From a virus: a stretch of 23,355 nt of DNA. How positions within the stretch are numbered: the first letter of the stretch is position 1; each line of letters begins with the position of its first letter. The position numbers and the translations under genes are program-made. The stretch is taken from IMG/VR virus record IMGVR_UViG_3300028176_000089, positions 1-23,355 of that record, one strand, 5' to 3'. The notes under the pieces are model-generated. The model was not told the origin of the DNA. It made no database searches and saw nothing but the letters and a program-made list of their open reading frames with translations. This document shows positions 1 to 6,066 of this stretch, in pieces.

Positions 1-60
1 CCACGACCGCGACCCCGACCGCGACCCCGACCACAAGCGTTGTTTTCGTCCGCGTTGCAT
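1..60 (-). CDS. Start of an unknown protein, cut by the window edge
   Basis: Only the first 20 codons are visible, from an ATG at 58-60. The start is supported by AAGGAG six bases upstream and by a gap of only three bases after the stop of the preceding gene. The visible peptide is basic, and its end is a Ser-Gly-Ser-Arg repeat encoded by a 12-base DNA repeat. The function cannot be judged from this much. The continuation lies to the left of the window. Confidence 0.5.
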   Translation of the reverse strand, partial: MQRGRKQRLWSGSRSGSRSW

Positions 61-63
61 TGG

Positions 64-330
64 TTACTCCTTCACAACAGAGAATGCTTCCACACACGCC
101 AGCATGACGTACACGGCGTTGGGGAGTTTCTGTGCGTCTTTCCACTTTGGGTCACTGAACGCGCCAGTCTCGTAGACAATGGCAGCGTGATCCAGCCGCA
201 CGCACGATTCATTCACGCCAACGAGGGTTCCGGTGTAGATGTAGTTGAGGCAGAACAACGTGATGCGTTGCCCCATCAAGCCCACCAATCCCTCGCCTTC
301 GACTTCGGTAACTTGCACTAGCTTCTTCAT
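64..330 (-). CDS. Small conserved-looking phage protein of unknown function
   Basis: An 88-residue protein. The ATG at 328-330 has AAGGAG eight bases upstream. An in-frame ATG at 367-369 with AGGGGA four to five bases upstream would add 13 residues and cannot be excluded. The centre (LNYIYTGTLVGVNESCVRLD) has the alternating hydrophobic pattern of a small beta-barrel, followed by AIVYETGAF and a WKDAQ segment. I recall similar small proteins in phage early regions but know no function. It has no signal peptide, membrane segment or zinc motif. It sits between the coiled-coil gene and the gene cut at the edge, in the same transcriptional direction. Confidence 0.65.
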   Translation of the reverse strand: MKKLVQVTEVEGEGLVGLMGQRITLFCLNYIYTGTLVGVNESCVRLDHAAIVYETGAFSDPKWKDAQKLPNAVYVMLACVEAFSVVKE

Positions 331-380
331 CGCTCGATCTCCTTGTGAAAGAATTGTAAACTCACTCATCGCTTCCCCTG

Positions 381-734
381 TTACGTTGTAGGTGCATTGG
401 CTCGGCAGTTTATTGCGATTTTCAACAGCCTGTTTTCTTCCCTCAACGCCTCCACCGTCACCCGCTCCTGGTCAAGCTGCTCGCGTAGCAGGCGGTTGGT
501 TTCGGCGGCGTCGGCTAGCTCTGCTTTCAGCGAATCAATGTGATCGTCGCGTACTTGTAACTTCGCGTCCTTGGTTGCGTCATGCTCGGCAAGGATCGCG
601 GTGATGCGTTCCATCAGCACATCCCACGTCGTTTTGCCGTCGTAGATTTCGTTATCCTCGTTCCAGTGCTGTGCGTTGTGAATGCCATCAGCGGCACTTT
701 GAATCGCTTGTTTGATACGCTCGGCGGTAGTCAT
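381..734 (-). CDS. Small coiled-coil protein, unknown function
   Basis: A 117-residue protein whose C-terminal half is a heptad-rich coiled coil (roughly residues 60-110: SLKAELADAAETNRLLREQ, then EALREENRLLK). It is probably a soluble oligomerising protein; no catalytic motif is seen. The start is uncertain. The ATG at 732-734 has GGGAG at good spacing. The ATG at 738-740 makes an ATGA overlap with the repeat-protein stop but has the Shine-Dalgarno almost touching it. The first seven codons (MTTAERI) recur exactly in a small open frame at 1397-1441, a partial duplication described separately. Confidence 0.65.
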   Translation of the reverse strand: MTTAERIKQAIQSAADGIHNAQHWNEDNEIYDGKTTWDVLMERITAILAEHDATKDAKLQVRDDHIDSLKAELADAAETNRLLREQLDQERVTVEALREENRLLKIAINCRANAPTT

Positions 735-735
735 G
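713..735. repeat. 23-bp direct repeat, copy 1 (start of the coiled-coil gene)
   Basis: A perfect 23-base match to 1420-1442. On the minus strand it covers the ATG and first codons (M T T A E R I) of the gene at 381-734. Confidence 0.9.
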
Positions 736-736
736 T

Positions 737-1393
737 TCATTCTCCCACGGTGCATATTGCCTTCGGACCTTTTCGGTCAATCGCAACGGCTTTCGGTCCA
801 GTCGGCGTGGCGGTAGCGTTGCCATAGAGCGTGGCGGTAGCGTTGTCCCAGAGCTTGGCGGCGGCGTTGTCCCAGAGCTTGGCGGTAGCGTTGCCATAGA
901 GCGTGGCGGTAGCGTTGCCACAGAGCGTGGCGGTAGCGTTGTCCCAGAGCTTGGCGGCGGCGTTGTCCCAGAGCTTGGCGGTAGCGTTGCCATAGAGCGT
1001 GGCGGTAGCGTTGCCATAGAGCGTGGCGGTAGCGTTGCCATAGAGCGTGGCGAATCCACCATACGCGAACACATTGCCGTCTTTTATCTCTCGCTCGCCG
1101 TCGAGAATCACACGCTCCTTGAACCACTCTTTCAACTCCGCTCGCGTTCTCTTTTCGGTTTCCTTGGCGTCGTGCCACGGCGGCAACTTGTCTTGATCGA
1201 CGCGGTAGCTCCACTCCTTGAGCGGTTTCCGCATGTCGCCTTCCGGCGGCGTAATCTCAACCCTCACGATGTTTGGGCCGCGCACCCCGTCCGGCGATAG
1301 GCCAAACTCCTCGATGATGTCCTCGTGCGAGTCGGATTTCTTCGACCAGAAAACGCGGTCCTTGGTCAGTACGAATGATGCTGGCGAACACAT
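737..1393 (-). CDS. Protein with an N-terminal unknown domain and ten octapeptide repeats
   Basis: A 218-residue protein. Residues 1-110 are a soluble mixed domain with VFWSKKSDSHEDIIEEF, VRVEITPPEGD and a YRVDQDKLPPW stretch. Residues from about 115 to 194 are ten consecutive 8-residue repeats of two kinds, ATLYGNAT and AKLWDNAA. A short tail follows. Such Ala/Gly/Asn repeats with a regular aromatic or hydrophobic position are seen in phage and actinobacterial proteins and suggest a beta-solenoid; that is inference. The ATG at 1391-1393 has GGGGAG eight bases upstream. The stop overlaps an ATG of the next gene (ATGA). The DNA repeat is perfectly in register, so all three minus frames stay open across it; this frame is chosen for its ribosome binding site and coupling. 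Confidence 0.75.
   Translation of the reverse strand: MCSPASFVLTKDRVFWSKKSDSHEDIIEEFGLSPDGVRGPNIVRVEITPPEGDMRKPLKEWSYRVDQDKLPPWHDAKETEKRTRAELKEWFKERVILDGEREIKDGNVFAYGGFATLYGNATATLYGNATATLYGNATAKLWDNAAAKLWDNATATLCGNATATLYGNATAKLWDNAAAKLWDNATATLYGNATATPTGPKAVAIDRKGPKAICTVGE
809..1048. repeat. Ten tandem 24-bp units inside a coding gene
   Basis: Ten head-to-tail units of exactly 24 bp (240 bp). Two unit types differ in their second half (GCCATAGAGCGT or GTCCCAGAGCTT). Units 2-5 (833-928) and 6-9 (929-1024) are the same 96-bp block apart from one base (cacag against catag), showing a recent duplication of a four-unit block. The repeat encodes the octapeptides of the gene at 737-1393. Confidence 0.95.
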
Positions 1394-1396
1394 GGC

Positions 1397-1441
1397 TTAG
1401 TCTCCCCTGTTTTGGTTAGTGATACGCTCGGCGGTAGTCAT
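1397..1441 (-). CDS. 14-codon open frame repeating the start of the coiled-coil gene
   Basis: ATG at 1439-1441, TAA at 1397-1399, peptide MTTAERITNQNRGD. The first seven codons are identical in DNA to the start of the gene at 381-734. GGAG lies about ten bases upstream, and its stop is three bases before the ATG of the repeat-protein gene, so it could act as a short leader peptide. It overlaps the end of the membrane-protein gene at 1416-1604 in another frame. It may simply be a remnant of a duplication that created the repeat-protein insertion. Whether it is translated is unknown. Confidence 0.3.
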   Translation of the reverse strand: MTTAERITNQNRGD

Positions 1442-1604
1442 GGCGTTGGCTCTCCTTATCAAAATAGTCAACCACCTTCTCTGCTACCCACCCCACACAC
1501 CAGAACGGCAGGATAATAAGCAGTACGGGCGATAGCACTAGCAGCAGGCAGCAGACAACCCCAAAGAAAACCCTGTCGGCTTGGTCGCTCATATCCGGTT
1601 TCAT
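1416..1604 (-). CDS. Small hydrophobic membrane protein
   Basis: A 62-residue protein. Residues about 12-40 are strongly hydrophobic (VFFGVVCCLLLVLSPVLLII, then LPFWCVGWVAEKVV), one long or two short membrane segments, with a charged C-terminus. The ATG at 1602-1604 has GAGGAA eight bases upstream; a later ATG at 1590-1592 has none. It is the first gene after the promoter at 1628-1656, so it heads the leftmost operon. A holin, superinfection or membrane regulatory role is possible, but nothing specific is visible. Its last codons come from the 23-bp repeat, suggesting the original C-terminus was altered by the duplication. Confidence 0.6.
   Translation of the reverse strand: MKPDMSDQADRVFFGVVCCLLLVLSPVLLIILPFWCVGWVAEKVVDYFDKESQRHDYRRAYH
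1420..1442. repeat. 23-bp direct repeat, copy 2
   Basis: A perfect 23-base copy of 713-735. Here it lies across the end of the membrane-protein gene and creates the 14-codon frame at 1397-1441. Confidence 0.9.
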
Positions 1605-1627
1605 GGCATCGGTTCCTCGTTTCGCGG

Positions 1628-1656
1628 ATTCTAGCAAGTCTCTGACGTGGTGTCAA
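1628..1656 (-). promoter_or_regulatory. Sigma70-like promoter with a 13-bp operator-like site over the -35
   Basis: On the minus strand: TTGACA (1651-1656), a 17-base spacer, then TAGAAT (1628-1633). The -35 is a consensus match and the -10 matches at five of six positions. Transcription would start near 1621, 17 bases before the membrane-protein ATG. The motif TGACACCACGTCA (1643-1655) overlaps the -35 and extends into the spacer, where a bound protein would block RNA polymerase. Confidence 0.7.
1643..1655 (-). promoter_or_regulatory. 13-bp intergenic motif, copy 1
   Basis: TGACACCACGTCA on the minus strand, overlapping the -35 of the promoter at 1628-1656. It is a member of the seven-copy family with consensus near TGACRCYGYGWCA. 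Confidence 0.6.
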
Positions 1657-1666
1657 GCACAATTCG

Positions 1667-2065
1667 TCAAAAATATGCAGCTACCTCGTCCGGGGTAATC
1701 CGGTTGGGCGCATTCGGGTTGACTAAGCGGTTGAACGCCACCAGATCGTAGTCGTTCGGCCTACTCCGCAGCAACACCGCCAACTGCCGGGCTTGCGGCC
1801 ATTTCCGCTTATCCTCTACCTCCTGATGATTGCAGTTGGTGCATAGCACCAGAATGGCATACGGCTTGTCGAGAGCTTTCTCCCGGTTCGGCCCATTCGC
1901 CACTTCATGCACGCACAGCGCCGAACACTCACGCGGGAGTCGCGTATTTGGTCGCTTCGGACTTGCGCCGCAGATTTCGCACTTCCCGACCCTTGCGATC
2001 AGGGAGTCGCGGATCGGTTTCACCTTCCGCAGCAACCCACGTCGTTTCTGCGAGATCGGTCGCAT
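1667..2065 (-). CDS. HNH-type zinc-ribbon endonuclease
   Basis: A 132-residue protein. A basic N-terminus (KRRGLLRKVKPIRD) precedes a zinc knuckle C29-x2-C32, the His-Glu pair of an HNH-like centre (CVHEV, residues 51-55), an Asn at 60 and a second knuckle C75-x2-C78 followed by N-H. The likely role is nicking or cutting DNA as a free-standing mobile nuclease or phage packaging/recombination accessory; the sequence does not say which. The ATG at 2063-2065 has GGAGGA five to six bases upstream. Its first 137 bases overlap the end of the gene at 1929-2252 in another frame, an unusually long overlap for this window. Confidence 0.8.
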   Translation of the reverse strand: MRPISQKRRGLLRKVKPIRDSLIARVGKCEICGASPKRPNTRLPRECSALCVHEVANGPNREKALDKPYAILVLCTNCNHQEVEDKRKWPQARQLAVLLRSRPNDYDLVAFNRLVNPNAPNRITPDEVAAYF

Positions 2066-2252
2066 CGGGCTCCTCCTTCGGTGGTCGGCGGTCCTCCAAC
2101 TCCACGGTGTCAATGTAGGCGTCACGGTATCCCAACGAGATAGCCGTCGCCTTGAGCTTTCTGGCGTCCTCTGGGTTGTCCACGGCGGCGTAAAGCATCC
2201 CTCGCTTTGTGCCATAGGTGCAAATAATTCGGTACTCGGTGCGATCTCTCAC
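1929..2252 (-). CDS. Small protein of unknown function, GTG start
   Basis: A 107-residue protein. Its first part (TEYRIICTYGTKRGMLYAAV, then EDARKLKATAISLGY) looks like a small alpha/beta domain; the rest is charged and probably disordered. The GTG at 2250-2252 has AGGAG seven bases upstream. A GTG at 2256-2258 would give a GTGA overlap with the preceding stop but has the Shine-Dalgarno only one base away. The last 45 or so codons overlap the HNH gene in another frame, so the true functional part may end before that. No family is recognised. Confidence 0.5.
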   Translation of the reverse strand: MRDRTEYRIICTYGTKRGMLYAAVDNPEDARKLKATAISLGYRDAYIDTVELEDRRPPKEEPDATDLAETTWVAAEGETDPRLPDRKGREVRNLRRKSEATKYATPA

Positions 2253-2254
2253 GT

Positions 2255-2437
2255 TCACTCTCCTGGTTTGTAGGGTCTGTAGCCAATCCATTCGCCACAC
2301 GCCGAACACTTCGTCTTCCACCATCCACCGCGCTCGTCGAGCAAGGACTTAGCGCCAGCACGCCGCACCCTCGCCTCGACGAGCGCTTTCTTTTTGCACG
2401 TCGGGCAGATTCCGCCCATGCACTTGGCCTCTCGCAT
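2255..2437 (-). CDS. Small zinc-ribbon protein
   Basis: A 60-residue protein with two CxxC knuckles (ICPTCKKK at residues 10-17 and KCSACGEW at about 43-50) separated by a basic stretch, the layout of a single zinc ribbon. It probably binds nucleic acid or a partner protein. The ATG at 2435-2437 overlaps the stop of the SSB-like gene (TGATG) and has GGAG six bases upstream. An alternative ATG at 2417-2419 would just trim six residues. No specific family is recognised. Confidence 0.65.
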   Translation of the reverse strand: MREAKCMGGICPTCKKKALVEARVRRAGAKSLLDERGGWWKTKCSACGEWIGYRPYKPGE

Positions 2438-2682
2438 CAGAACTCCACGTCAGAAGTGGGGGCGGGCTGGCCCTTCGGCTTCGCGGGTTGCGGGTCCTTG
2501 GGGGTGAATGAGAGCGACAGGAACGTCTTGCCGCTCTGCTTGCCGGTCTTCTTCCAGCCGGACAGCCAGTATTCCACCCCGCCCACCTCGGCGTTGCCCT
2601 TGTAGTCGGGATGCTTGGCGTCCTCCTTCTTGTCGTTGACGAACAAGGCGCCGGTATTGTTGTTGTCGTACTCCTTCGCCAT
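2437..2682 (-). CDS. Small SSB-like protein with acidic C-terminal tip (putative)
   Basis: An 81-residue protein. Residues 1-62 contain NNNTGALFVNDKKED, HPDYKG, VEYWLSGWKKTGK and TFLSLSFTPK, alternating strands resembling a small OB-like barrel and a pattern I recall from short phage proteins. A Pro/Lys linker leads to a tail ending SDVEF, similar to the acidic, Phe-terminated tail by which SSB proteins bind partners. Binding of single-stranded DNA is an inference. The ATG at 2680-2682 has GAAAGG about eight bases upstream. A copy of the 13-bp motif lies 23 bases upstream of the start. Confidence 0.6.
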   Translation of the reverse strand: MAKEYDNNNTGALFVNDKKEDAKHPDYKGNAEVGGVEYWLSGWKKTGKQSGKTFLSLSFTPKDPQPAKPKGQPAPTSDVEF

Positions 2683-2705
2683 AGCAGAAACCTTTCTCAA
2701 AAAAG

Positions 2706-2718
2706 TGTCACGGTGTCA
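2706..2718 (-). promoter_or_regulatory. 13-bp intergenic motif, copy 2
   Basis: TGACACCGTGACA on the minus strand, identical to the copy at 18225-18237. It overlaps the stop codon of the coiled-coil Cys-rich gene and lies 23 bases before the SSB-like ATG. No convincing -10 hexamer is seen here. Confidence 0.55.
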
Positions 2719-3477
2719 TAGATCGACGCATTCAGATTTCTTCACGAAGTCGGTGATTACCTTGGCGAGGTTGCCCAATACCCCGGCCGTCTCGGTCAGC
2801 ACGCCCAGGCACGTCTCGCAGGGGCCGCCCTCATCTGGCGGTTCGCACGTCTCGCAGTTGCACTCGCCGGCCACGCACTTCAACCGCTCGACCTCGTGGG
2901 TCAACTCGTTAATGCGTTGCGACTTGCACCCGATGCGGTACTGTAAGTCGTTGATGTGTTCCTGCTGGGCCGCCCGGTGCCGCTTGTCGGTGGCTTTGGC
3001 GTCCGCAAGCTGGTATTCCAGACTGTCCTGGAATGCGGACGCCTTTACGCGGGTGTCATTGGCAATCTGTGCAGCCTCCTCAAGCTGGGTTTCCAAGCAA
3101 CTGATCTGCTGCTTCAACTCCTCCTCGCGGCGGTCCTTACTCTGGCACGTTTCTCGCAAGGCTTGGACCAGCAGGGAATCTTGCCGGCTGGCTTCCTTCC
3201 ACTCGCCGCAATCGCGGGCGGCGCAGAGCCACGCCTCCGATACTTGCCCATATCGTTTCAGTAAATCCGATTGTGCGCGGTTCAGGTAGGCGTAGCCAAT
3301 GGCCGCCTCGGCAGCGATGGCCGAAATTCGTACTGCGCCGCCCATTCCGCTCTCGGCAAGCATGGATGGGTATGCGCATCCCGTGCGCAGATCGTAGGCC
3401 AATCGCGTCGGAAACTCCCAAATCCAATGCGGGCACGCGCTGTCCGCGCTGCTGCAATAGTATCGCTTCTCACTCAT
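2716..3477 (-). CDS. Coiled-coil, cysteine-containing protein, unknown function
   Basis: A 253-residue protein. The first 45 residues hold several Cys and aromatic residues (RYYCSSADSACPHWIWEFP). An Ala-rich stretch follows (AAEAAIGYAYL), then a long coiled coil at about 100-205 (REEELKQQISCLETQLEEAA and onward). A Cys cluster comes next (CNCETC, then CETC, about 215-230) that could bind zinc, and then a short amphipathic helix. The ATG at 3475-3477 makes an ATGA overlap with the stop of the helix-turn-helix gene. It is probably a structural or scaffolding partner of the DNA-processing genes; no family is recognised. Confidence 0.65.
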   Translation of the reverse strand: MSEKRYYCSSADSACPHWIWEFPTRLAYDLRTGCAYPSMLAESGMGGAVRISAIAAEAAIGYAYLNRAQSDLLKRYGQVSEAWLCAARDCGEWKEASRQDSLLVQALRETCQSKDRREEELKQQISCLETQLEEAAQIANDTRVKASAFQDSLEYQLADAKATDKRHRAAQQEHINDLQYRIGCKSQRINELTHEVERLKCVAGECNCETCEPPDEGGPCETCLGVLTETAGVLGNLAKVITDFVKKSECVDL

Positions 3478-3728
3478 TTCGCTTTCCCTTTCTGTTTGAT
3501 GATGTCGTAAACCGGAACACGCCGCGTTCTTCCGCTGAGCGGGTCCGTTCGCTTCGAGCATCCGGCCCGGATTGAACCACTCGCCACTCCATGCGTTACC
3601 CGCTTGTGTGTGGTTGCGGGGCTCAACCCAAGTAATTCCGCCAGTTCCCGCATCGTAAGCCCAGGGTCGTTGCACTCCGACGTTTGCATAGCCTCACGCC
3701 ACTCCTCCACGGTGATTTCAGGCTTCAC
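3474..3728 (-). CDS. Small helix-turn-helix DNA-binding protein, GTG start
   Basis: An 84-residue protein. Residues about 24-50 form a helix-turn-helix (LTMRELAELLGLSPATTHKR), and the following strand-like part with SGRTRRVPVYDI suggests a winged HTH. The GTG at 3726-3728 overlaps the preceding stop (GTGA) and has GGAGG seven bases upstream; no ATG fits. A transcription regulator of phage genes is likely. It is one candidate to bind the 13-bp motif found in the gaps, though nothing ties it to those sites. Confidence 0.7.
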   Translation of the reverse strand: MKPEITVEEWREAMQTSECNDPGLTMRELAELLGLSPATTHKRVTHGVASGSIRAGCSKRTDPLSGRTRRVPVYDIIKQKGKAK

Positions 3729-4573
3729 AGCGTTTCCTCCTTCCCTCGTGACAGACTGCGCACCCAGTGACGGGAGTACAAATCCTCGTCCCCGCACCGC
3801 AACACCGTGCCGCCAATCTGGGGCATGGATTGCCGCGCCCCGGCGATTCGGTACGCGAACGGAGTTTTCAACTGCCAGGCGGGCGTCGTGCAAACCGTGG
3901 CGAACCCCTTGTGCGTCATCACCCGCACCTCGGCGTTGCGGTGTCTGTGCGAGCGGACAACCCAATCGGGCGGCTCGTTGTTCCAGCGGCCCGACTCGAC
4001 ATAGGACTCCGACAACTCCCGCATTAGGGCGGACGATTCGTAGGCCATGCTGCCCGAGGTGCCGATGTGGTGGCTGATATGGGCCAGCCCCCGCCCAATC
4101 CGCAACCACAACTCATAGCGGGCGAACTGGCCGGACTCGCTGGGGATGGCGCCCAGGCTTTGGGCCAGGGCCTCCTCTTGGGCGCCCGACGCCCCGACGT
4201 GGGCCTCGGTGCCGCGAATGTGGTAGTACCGCCCCTCGCACAGTTCCACGACCGGGGCCAGAATCGCATGGGCCGCCTTCCCCTGGTCCGTGAGGTTGTG
4301 CGTCCACTGGTGGGTCGCCCCGTGGTGGGAACCGTCCAGGGCGTCCCCGTTGACGCAGACGGCGAACGGTTCGCCGCGGCAATATTCGGGAACCACCACG
4401 TTCCAGAACTCCTCCCACCACTTCCACACCACCCGTTGCAGCTTGTTGGGCGAGTACCGCCCACCTTCGTCCATCGGGTGCCCGTCCGGGTGGCACAGGC
4501 CCATCTGGCAGCCGACGTGCAAGTCAGACACTACGACGAGGTTTTGCACCTTGAGCTTCTTGCGTTTTGCCAT
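3725..4573 (-). CDS. Calcineurin-like metallophosphoesterase
   Basis: A 282-residue protein with the ordered metal-binding motifs of this superfamily: D17-x-H19 (SDLHVG), GD at 76-77 with D80 (NGDALDG), a GTEAH motif at 121-125 where most members have GNH(E/D), HH at 168-169 and a terminal SHRHR at 208-212. It would hydrolyse a phosphoester using two metal ions; the substrate (nucleic acid, nucleotide or protein) is unknown. Phage members of the family are often found with replication genes. The start at 4571-4573 has GGAGG four to five bases upstream and begins with a basic MAKRKKLK segment. The Thr in place of the usual catalytic-loop Asn is notable. Confidence 0.85.
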   Translation of the reverse strand: MAKRKKLKVQNLVVVSDLHVGCQMGLCHPDGHPMDEGGRYSPNKLQRVVWKWWEEFWNVVVPEYCRGEPFAVCVNGDALDGSHHGATHQWTHNLTDQGKAAHAILAPVVELCEGRYYHIRGTEAHVGASGAQEEALAQSLGAIPSESGQFARYELWLRIGRGLAHISHHIGTSGSMAYESSALMRELSESYVESGRWNNEPPDWVVRSHRHRNAEVRVMTHKGFATVCTTPAWQLKTPFAYRIAGARQSMPQIGGTVLRCGDEDLYSRHWVRSLSRGKEETL

Positions 4574-4587
4574 CACAACCTCCTTGG

Positions 4588-4887
4588 TTACGCCACGCCT
4601 TCCCATATCTCCCACGCAGAGAATATGGCCGAATACTCCGCACCCCACACAGAGTCATGCTGATACGCCCGGTCGATGCAACGAACATGCCCCCATTCGT
4701 GCATGATGGTATCCCGCTGGCCCCCTTCGCTCTGGCTGCTGTTCACCAGTACGGTGAACGCCCCGCCGTCAAACCGCGTCCAGCCGGCCAACACCTTGCG
4801 ATGCTTGCGGACCACCTTCACCGGCATGGACACCGGGAACGTATCTCGCAGAAATCGCAGCAGCGCGTTCCATTGTTTGCGGGACAT
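4588..4887 (-). CDS. Mini-zincin metallopeptidase-like protein
   Basis: A 99-residue protein built around HEWGH (residues 63-67), the HExxH zinc motif, preceded by a helix (RDTIMHEWGH) and followed by E84 in a hydrophobic helix, which can be the third ligand. A beta hairpin with KVLAGWTRF and FTVLVNSS precedes it, as in short SprT/WSS1-like or phage zincins. It would be a soluble peptidase, since there is no signal peptide. Start ATG 4885-4887 with GAGGT four bases upstream, seven bases after the dNMP kinase stop. The substrate is unknown; anti-host or DNA-protein cross-link roles are both possible. Confidence 0.7.
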   Translation of the reverse strand: MSRKQWNALLRFLRDTFPVSMPVKVVRKHRKVLAGWTRFDGGAFTVLVNSSQSEGGQRDTIMHEWGHVRCIDRAYQHDSVWGAEYSAIFSAWEIWEGVA

Positions 4888-4894
4888 GGCAACC

Positions 4895-5530
4895 TCAGTT
4901 CGGAAAACAGTGTTGTTCGACGGCCAGCAAGCGGTCGATCTCTTGGCCAGTCTGGGCTGGGCATTCCTCGACGCCCGCGATCCACGCGGCGATATTGCTG
5001 GCGGCCTCGGATAGCTCGCTCATCTGGCCGGACTCCCCCACCACCATATCCCAGCACCGGCATCCCATTAGCGCCAAGTCGCTCGGCGTATTCAGCGGGC
5101 CGAAGCCGGGCCGAATCACCTTAACCAGCATCCCGCCCTTCTGGCGAATGGCATCCACCTCGTTTGTGAACCGCACGTCGGGGATGACGACAACGCCGTT
5201 CTCACACTTCCGATTCAGCACGTTATCAATCCACGTCGCGCCGTAGACCTCATTGCGGACGGCATTGCCCAACTTCACCCAGACCTCGATGGGGGTGAGC
5301 CCGATAGCGTCCAGCTTGACGTGGCGCAGCGCAGCGCCTTCTTCCGTCTCGTAGAACGACGGTTGCCGCAGCCCGGCCCAGCCGTACAACTGGAACGACA
5401 CGTCCTTGAGCTTCCACGCGAAACTCCAAATGTCCGCCTGAATGCCGCGGGTCGCCAGTTCCTTGACGATCATCTTGGCAAGTGAGTCCTTGCCGACGCG
5501 GCTGTAGTGGCCTAATCCGATGATTTTCAT
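4895..5530 (-). CDS. Deoxynucleoside monophosphate kinase-like P-loop protein
   Basis: A 211-residue protein with a P-loop G7-x5-G13-K14-D15-S16 (GHYSRVGKDS). Asp after the Lys is typical of phage and adenylate-kinase-like dNMP kinases. VVIPDVRFTNEVDAI at about 118-132 fits the dNMP kinase core strand and Arg positions. It would phosphorylate dNMPs to dNDPs and supply replication. The ATG at 5528-5530 overlaps the HD gene stop (ATGA), placing it directly with the phosphohydrolase that acts on the same pool. The C-terminal 60 residues are less typical. Confidence 0.8.
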   Translation of the reverse strand: MKIIGLGHYSRVGKDSLAKMIVKELATRGIQADIWSFAWKLKDVSFQLYGWAGLRQPSFYETEEGAALRHVKLDAIGLTPIEVWVKLGNAVRNEVYGATWIDNVLNRKCENGVVVIPDVRFTNEVDAIRQKGGMLVKVIRPGFGPLNTPSDLALMGCRCWDMVVGESGQMSELSEAASNIAAWIAGVEECPAQTGQEIDRLLAVEQHCFPN

Positions 5531-6066
5531 GCGCCGCTCCACTTCGGGAAAAGGGTTCTGAACCGATCCATGAACATATCGTGCGCCAACTCGTGTCCGC
5601 AGGCGACAATCTTCCGCTCCAACGGCACCACCCCATCCGTCCAACTCCAATGCAGCCCGGACGGATTGAGCAAGTCCCGCCGCTCCGTGGCGAGCATTAT
5701 CACGTCGGCCTCATGGACCGTCTCGGGCATCGGCCAAGATAGCCCGAACCGCTCGGCAATCACGGCTTCCAAATTGTATTCAAGCAACTGATACTCGGGC
5801 AGCAGCGACTTGAGCGGTTTCGACACGTCGCCCAGGTACGCCTCAGTCGCGTCGTGCATCAGTGCCCAGGGGGCGAACGGCGGCGGAACGATCTGCGACA
5901 TGATGGCGCAATGCTGCGCTACTGAGTATGGGACCAGCGTATGTCCGGTGTAACGGTTGAGCATGGACAGGGCATGGGCTATGTCCTCCACACACACGTC
6001 CTCGGGATTAGCGTCCTCAAAGTGAAACGCTCTCCCCGAGTATGTTTCTATCCAGCTTCCGTTCAT
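5527..6066 (-). CDS. HD-domain phosphohydrolase, YfbR-like 5'-nucleotidase
   Basis: A 179-residue protein with the HD-domain residues in order: H31, H52 in VAQHCAIMSQ, the H71-D72 pair in ALMHDATEAYLGD, and a later Asp (HEADVIMLATERRDLL, about 125-140). The motif HDATEAYLGD followed by PLK is very close to that of YfbR and phage relatives, which dephosphorylate dNMPs. It likely tunes the dNTP pool, opposite or alongside the kinase at 4895-5530. The ATG at 6064-6066 overlaps the HNH stop (ATGA); the longer upstream frame is a shadow of the HNH gene. Confidence 0.85.
   Translation of the reverse strand: MNGSWIETYSGRAFHFEDANPEDVCVEDIAHALSMLNRYTGHTLVPYSVAQHCAIMSQIVPPPFAPWALMHDATEAYLGDVSKPLKSLLPEYQLLEYNLEAVIAERFGLSWPMPETVHEADVIMLATERRDLLNPSGLHWSWTDGVVPLERKIVACGHELAHDMFMDRFRTLFPKWSGA

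Noticed and set aside
809-1048. CRISPR array
   Set aside because: The 24-bp units follow one another without spacers and encode a protein repeat.
777-1214. Long alternative minus-strand frames through the 24-bp repeat
   Set aside because: A 24-bp period without a stop keeps every frame open, so length is not evidence. The frame at 737-1393 has the ribosome binding site, a sensible N-terminal domain and the ATGA overlap.
2615-3289. Long open frames on the plus strand opposite real genes
   Set aside because: They are antisense shadows typical of GC-rich coding DNA, with no recognisable domains or ribosome binding sites. Every recognised family is on the minus strand.
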